Made by a program: the position numbers and the translations under genes
Shown: one piece after another, positions 15,731-18,364 of the stretch
Layout of the letters: each line of letters starts with the position of its first letter
Numbering within the stretch: position 1 is the first letter of the stretch
The notes under the pieces: generated by a model
The model's input: the letters and a program-made list of their open reading frames with translations, nothing else
The model's database searches: none
Told to the model about the DNA's origin: nothing
Assembly: GCA_017559045.1 (NCBI GenBank)
Contig: JAFYTB010000085.1
Location: forward strand, 1-18,364
Origin: Eggerthellaceae bacterium
Lineage (GTDB): Bacteria > Actinomycetota > Coriobacteriia > Coriobacteriales > Eggerthellaceae
Direction of reading: 5' to 3'
Length of the DNA stretch: 18,364 nt

Positions 15731-15746
15731 GTACCATGTATGGTAC
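15731..15746. repeat. Perfect palindrome GTACCAT-GT-ATGGTAC, operator-like
   Basis: Seven-base arms pair perfectly around GT. It lies 71-86 bases before the HIRAN start and 133-148 before the WYL start. Compact palindromes of this size are typical binding sites for dimeric helix-turn-helix regulators. No clear promoter could be placed beside it for the HIRAN gene. TTGACA at 15776-15781 is -35-like, but the matching -10 would leave no room for the ribosome binding site. Confidence 0.55.
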
Positions 15747-15816
15747 TCGCGTAACAGCTCTTCCCAATAAGATGTTTGACAACAAGACGCTCAAGCTCCT
15801 ATTGAGAGGACCGAGA

Positions 15817-16137
15817 ATGCCATCCAAGCCTGTTTGCCTTATCGAGTCAACCGCCGTTGCGGGTACTCATCACGTTGCGCGTATACGCGTTCTTGCTTCT
15901 GGCCTCCGCGCCGGTGAGCCGCTCTTTCTTAAGCGAGATGCTCGAAATCCTTACGATCCCTTCTCTGTTGAGGTTTTTGATGGAAGCAAGAGGCATCTGG
16001 GCTACCTCACCTGCGAATACAACGAAATCGTATCCCGCCTTATCGATGGTGGCCGTAAAGTGATCGGCCTGGTTAAAGGCGTCTCCGAAGTTGATGGCTG
16101 GGTGAAGATCGATATGGCGGTGGTGCTCAATGACTAG
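15817..16137 (+). CDS. Small stand-alone HIRAN-domain protein
   Basis: This 106-residue protein is almost entirely one HIRAN domain (about 13-106). The features are a first strand AGTHHVARIRV, LFLKRDARNPYDPFSVEV (36-53, the family's 'L.RE..NPYD..AI.V' block) and LGYLTCEYNEIVSRLIDGG (61-79, the 'GYL....A..L' block). HIRAN domains bind DNA, and in HLTF they grip the 3' end of single strands at stalled forks. They also occur alone in bacteria with unknown roles. I chose the ATG at 15817 because GAGAGGA lies six bases upstream. In-frame ATGs at 15697 and 15772 have no such site and would add poorly conserved residues. Its stop overlaps the Sel1-repeat gene by eight bases. A zinc-free, cytoplasmic, DNA-associated role is inferred. 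Confidence 0.8.
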   Translation: MPSKPVCLIESTAVAGTHHVARIRVLASGLRAGEPLFLKRDARNPYDPFSVEVFDGSKRHLGYLTCEYNEIVSRLIDGGRKVIGLVKGVSEVDGWVKIDMAVVLND

Positions 16138-17071
16138 CGCATTTGCTTCCGTGGGTTTGGGCGCCCGCGTGTCCAATTTCGTGTTCGGCTCTCCCAATGC
16201 TTTTCGAGCTAATGGCCTCAGACGAGATGCGCTTCTGTCTTCGGCTCAGCGAAGTGGGAAGTGGATTGAGCGTCGTCGCGAGAATCCGGTATTTGCACTT
16301 GACGCGAATCGTCCTGAGTCCGATTCGAGGTTGCCGCGTGTGTGGATTACGGAACCCGCTTTTGATGCCAGGCTCGGTAAAATCGATGGCCGCGAGTTCG
16401 TTGGCTCTTATCCTAATGGTGCCGATCCTCGAGGCGAAAAGGCTTTGGCGCTTGCTCGTACGTATTTCGCGGAAGCCCTGGCCTATTCTCGTCAGGAAGA
16501 TCTTCTTGTGAGGAGGGATTGCTTTAGAGCTGCCGAGATCCTGTTCCTTCATGCTGCTTCGAAGGGAAACGTTGAAGCTCATTTGAAACTCGGCGTTTTG
16601 TATGAACAGGATTTGTGCGACGGTCTCTACTGGGGCTGGTCTCGTGATTGTGGTGAAGCTGGCTATATGGGGCAGATGCCTCGTGAGGCGGCGGCGTTCG
16701 AGTGCTTGAGTTTTGCGGCGGTTCGCGGTAATGCCGAGGCATGCTGGCGCTTGGGGGATCTGCTGGCTGAAGGGCGAGGATGCGCGCCTCATCTCGAAAA
16801 TGCAAAGATGCTGTATAGGCGTGCGTATACGATTGCCGAACGAGAGAGCGATCTTGAGGCTTTGGGGGCATCAGCTCTGCGTCTTGGAAAATTGACCGAG
16901 GCGGCGGGCGGCGGCATTCGTTCTTTCAAACAGGCGCTTTCTTGGTATCGAATTTCGCTCAATGCGCTTGATCTCGTTGTGCAGGCAGGCGCTTGGCATA
17001 GCAAGAGGATGCTTCATGAAGCGCGTAGGGGAGTGAGCCGCATGCATCAGGAGATTCACGGGGGATACTAG
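16130..17071 (+). CDS. Sel1-like repeat protein coupled to the HIRAN gene
   Basis: This 313-residue protein has no signal peptide or membrane span. The N-terminal 120 residues are basic and unrecognised. From about 130 on there are Sel1/TPR-like helical repeats: one with AHLKLGVLYEQ (150-160), a clear one with AAAFECLSFAAVRGNAEAC and WRLGDLLAEGRG (187-217), one with ENAKMLYRRAYTIAE (223-237) and ALRLGKLTE, and a last one with QALSWYRISLNA (268-279). Such repeats form scaffolds for protein contacts and have no enzymatic motif. The start lies inside the end of the HIRAN gene (8-base overlap), so the two are translationally coupled and probably form a complex. The uvrC gene follows after 43 bases. 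The function is unknown. Confidence 0.75.
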   Translation: MTSAFASVGLGARVSNFVFGSPNAFRANGLRRDALLSSAQRSGKWIERRRENPVFALDANRPESDSRLPRVWITEPAFDARLGKIDGREFVGSYPNGADPRGEKALALARTYFAEALAYSRQEDLLVRRDCFRAAEILFLHAASKGNVEAHLKLGVLYEQDLCDGLYWGWSRDCGEAGYMGQMPREAAAFECLSFAAVRGNAEACWRLGDLLAEGRGCAPHLENAKMLYRRAYTIAERESDLEALGASALRLGKLTEAAGGGIRSFKQALSWYRISLNALDLVVQAGAWHSKRMLHEARRGVSRMHQEIHGGY

Positions 17072-17101
17072 TCTCGGTGATCTGGGCGTGTCTCCAGACG
17101 T

Positions 17102-17107
17102 TATACT
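17102..17107 (+). promoter_or_regulatory. Candidate -10 for a leaderless uvrC transcript
   Basis: TATACT ends seven bases before the uvrC ATG, so transcription would start at or next to the start codon. There is no ribosome binding site before that ATG, which fits a leaderless message, a common type in actinobacteria. No good -35 is visible. Confidence 0.33.
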
Positions 17108-17114
17108 TGGCTAC

Positions 17115-18364
17115 ATGAGCCAACAGTTTGAAATATCGACCGAGACCCAAGAGGCGAAGCTTGCACGCATTAAGCGAGAGCTTAGCGAGGTTCCTGTTCT
17201 TCCGGGAGTGTATCTGTGGAAGGACGCAGCTGGTCAGGTTATTTATGTTGGTAAGGCGAAGCAGCTGCGAGCTCGCATGCGCCAGTATGTTAACTATCAA
17301 GACGAGCGCGCGAAGATCCCAATGCTCGTCGAGCAGATTCATTCATTTGAGTACCTGGTCGTCGACAACGAGCATGAGTCGCTCGTTCTTGAGAAGAACC
17401 TCATCAAAGAGCATAGCCCTTTCTTTAACGCTGACTTTAAGGACGATAAGAGCTACCCCTTTATCGCTATCACGAAGGGCGAGGTGTTTCCTGCGATTAA
17501 ATACACGCGTGAGAAGCATCGTTCCGACACTCGCTACTTCGGTCCCTATACTGACGGTCGTGCGGCACGTCGACTCGTAGACATTGCTCGCCGCGTCGTT
17601 CCTCTTTGCGCTGCAAGTTGCGCTGATTGGCGTAGTCTTTGTCGTCGCTTGGAGAAGTCAGATGCGCTTGCCATGGATGCCTACCTAACTAAAGAAGGAT
17701 CCATCAAGCCTTGCTTCGATGCTCATGTGGGTCTTGGCCCCGGTGCTTGCTGTGGTCAAATTACCCCTGCTCAGTATGAGGTCAATGTAAAGCGAATTGA
17801 GCGCTTCCTTGCAGGCCAGCATGGTGAATTCATCGATGAGCTCACCGAGGAAATGCTAGATGCAGCAGCTGAGCTTGATTTCGAGCGCGCGGCACGCATC
17901 AAGCAGCGTATCGATACGGTGAATTCGCTTACCGATAAGCAGCATGCGGTTTCGACGAGGAATCTCAATGCTGATGTTGTCGGCTTCTTCCGCGAGGAAA
18001 CCATTGCTGGCGTTCACGTCCTCATGGTTCGTGAAGGTCGCATTATCAATAGCAATGAATTCGTGCTCAACCATGGCCTTGATGTTCCCGACGAGGATCT
18101 TGTTCGTAACTTTCTCATGCGTTATTACGACGCAAGTACCTCTATTCCTCATGAGGTGATCTTGCGAGAGGCGCCTGAAGATCAGGAGGCTATGGAAGCA
18201 TGGCTTACCGACAAACTCGCAAGCGCGCACGGTGCCAAGGTGCGGTTCCGCACTCCCGTCAAAGGCGAGAAGGCCGAGCTTGTTGCCATGGCCGAGACGA
18301 ACGCCCAGCACACGCTTATGCGCTACAAGGTTCGTACGAACTACGATGACCATCGCATCAACGA
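17115..18364 (+). CDS. uvrC: UvrC, excinuclease ABC subunit C (3' end outside window)
   Basis: The frame is open from the ATG at 17115 to the window edge (416 codons), so about the last third of the usual protein is missing. UvrC makes the two incisions around damage bound by UvrAB. The GIY-YIG nuclease domain is at about 26-105 (GVY 31-33, YVG 44-46, Glu93, Asn104) and makes the 3' cut. A cysteine-containing segment follows (Cys165, 169, 176, 200, 212, 213). The UVR domain that binds UvrB is at 237-271. The start of the C-terminal endonuclease region (NADVVGFF, 285-292) is also present. The cysteine segment departs from the usual C-x11-C-x7-C-x3-C pattern. An in-frame GTG at 17088 is a possible alternative start, but the alignment favours the ATG. 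Confidence 0.95.
   Translation, partial: MSQQFEISTETQEAKLARIKRELSEVPVLPGVYLWKDAAGQVIYVGKAKQLRARMRQYVNYQDERAKIPMLVEQIHSFEYLVVDNEHESLVLEKNLIKEHSPFFNADFKDDKSYPFIAITKGEVFPAIKYTREKHRSDTRYFGPYTDGRAARRLVDIARRVVPLCAASCADWRSLCRRLEKSDALAMDAYLTKEGSIKPCFDAHVGLGPGACCGQITPAQYEVNVKRIERFLAGQHGEFIDELTEEMLDAAAELDFERAARIKQRIDTVNSLTDKQHAVSTRNLNADVVGFFREETIAGVHVLMVREGRIINSNEFVLNHGLDVPDEDLVRNFLMRYYDASTSIPHEVILREAPEDQEAMEAWLTDKLASAHGAKVRFRTPVKGEKAELVAMAETNAQHTLMRYKVRTNYDDHRIN

Noticed and set aside
15776..15805. TTGACA-N18-TATTGA as promoter of the HIRAN gene
   Set aside because: Transcription would start near 15812, after the ribosome binding site at 15804-15810 that sets the start codon. The -35 match is probably chance.
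15697..15816. N-terminal extension of the HIRAN gene to ATG 15697 or 15772
   Set aside because: It would translate across the palindrome at 15731-15746, has no ribosome binding site, and adds residues unlike the HIRAN family. GAGAGGA supports the ATG at 15817.
17071..17107. PafBC-type (RecA-NDp) damage promoter in front of uvrC
   Set aside because: GTCTCGGTG at 17071-17079 resembles TTGTCRGTG, but the only good -10 is 22 bases further on instead of the expected 8, so the promoter rule is not met.
1..18364. Mobile element, phage, CRISPR or toxin-antitoxin content
   Set aside because: No transposase, integrase, terminal repeats, direct repeat array or toxin family was recognised. Codon style is even across the window.

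Overview
The window looks like chromosomal DNA from an anaerobic, host-associated actinobacterium, most likely of class Coriobacteriia. This is an inference from gene content and sequence style: an amino-acid ABC uptake cassette, a ferredoxin-tailed aldo/keto reductase, GTG and TTG starts, and a UvrC with an unusual cysteine region. No rRNA, tRNA, insertion sequence, phage gene or CRISPR array was seen. No gene-free stretch exceeds 300 bases.

Layout. (1) 1-562, minus: 3'-truncated C39-like cysteine peptidase domain protein, with a candidate promoter and a 14-base inverted repeat in front. (2) 726-5194, plus: amino-acid ABC importer. The lipoprotein binding-protein gene (816-1808) stands alone between a 5' hairpin and a strong intrinsic terminator. 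The two permeases, the ATPase and a class I amidotransferase-like gamma-glutamyl hydrolase (2003-5067) follow from a second promoter region and end at another hairpin terminator. (3) 5205-8812, plus: ABC exporter half-transporter, SGNH/GDSL hydrolase with a cysteine-rich tail, and a spermidine-synthase-like methyltransferase, tightly spaced. (4) 15598-8809, minus, in transcription order: WYL-domain regulator, sbcD, sbcC, Fe-S aldo/keto reductase, YgjP-like metallopeptidase. This run converges on block 3 with a 4-base overlap. (5) 15817-18364, plus and divergent from block 4: a small HIRAN-domain protein, a Sel1-repeat protein overlapping it by 8 bases, and uvrC, cut by the window edge.

How it fits together. 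Block 2 probably imports glutamate, glutamine or gamma-glutamyl compounds, and the amidotransferase-like enzyme may cleave the substrate once inside. Blocks 4 and 5 together look like a genome-maintenance neighbourhood: an SbcCD nuclease under a WYL regulator (a family that includes DNA-damage regulators such as PafBC) faces a HIRAN DNA-binding domain protein, a Sel1 adaptor and the UvrC excision nuclease. The intergenic region between them carries three clear inverted repeats, including a perfect 16-base one. This divergent unit, and especially the unexplained HIRAN-Sel1 pair, is the best candidate here for a little-described system. The functional link is inferred from gene order and has not been shown.
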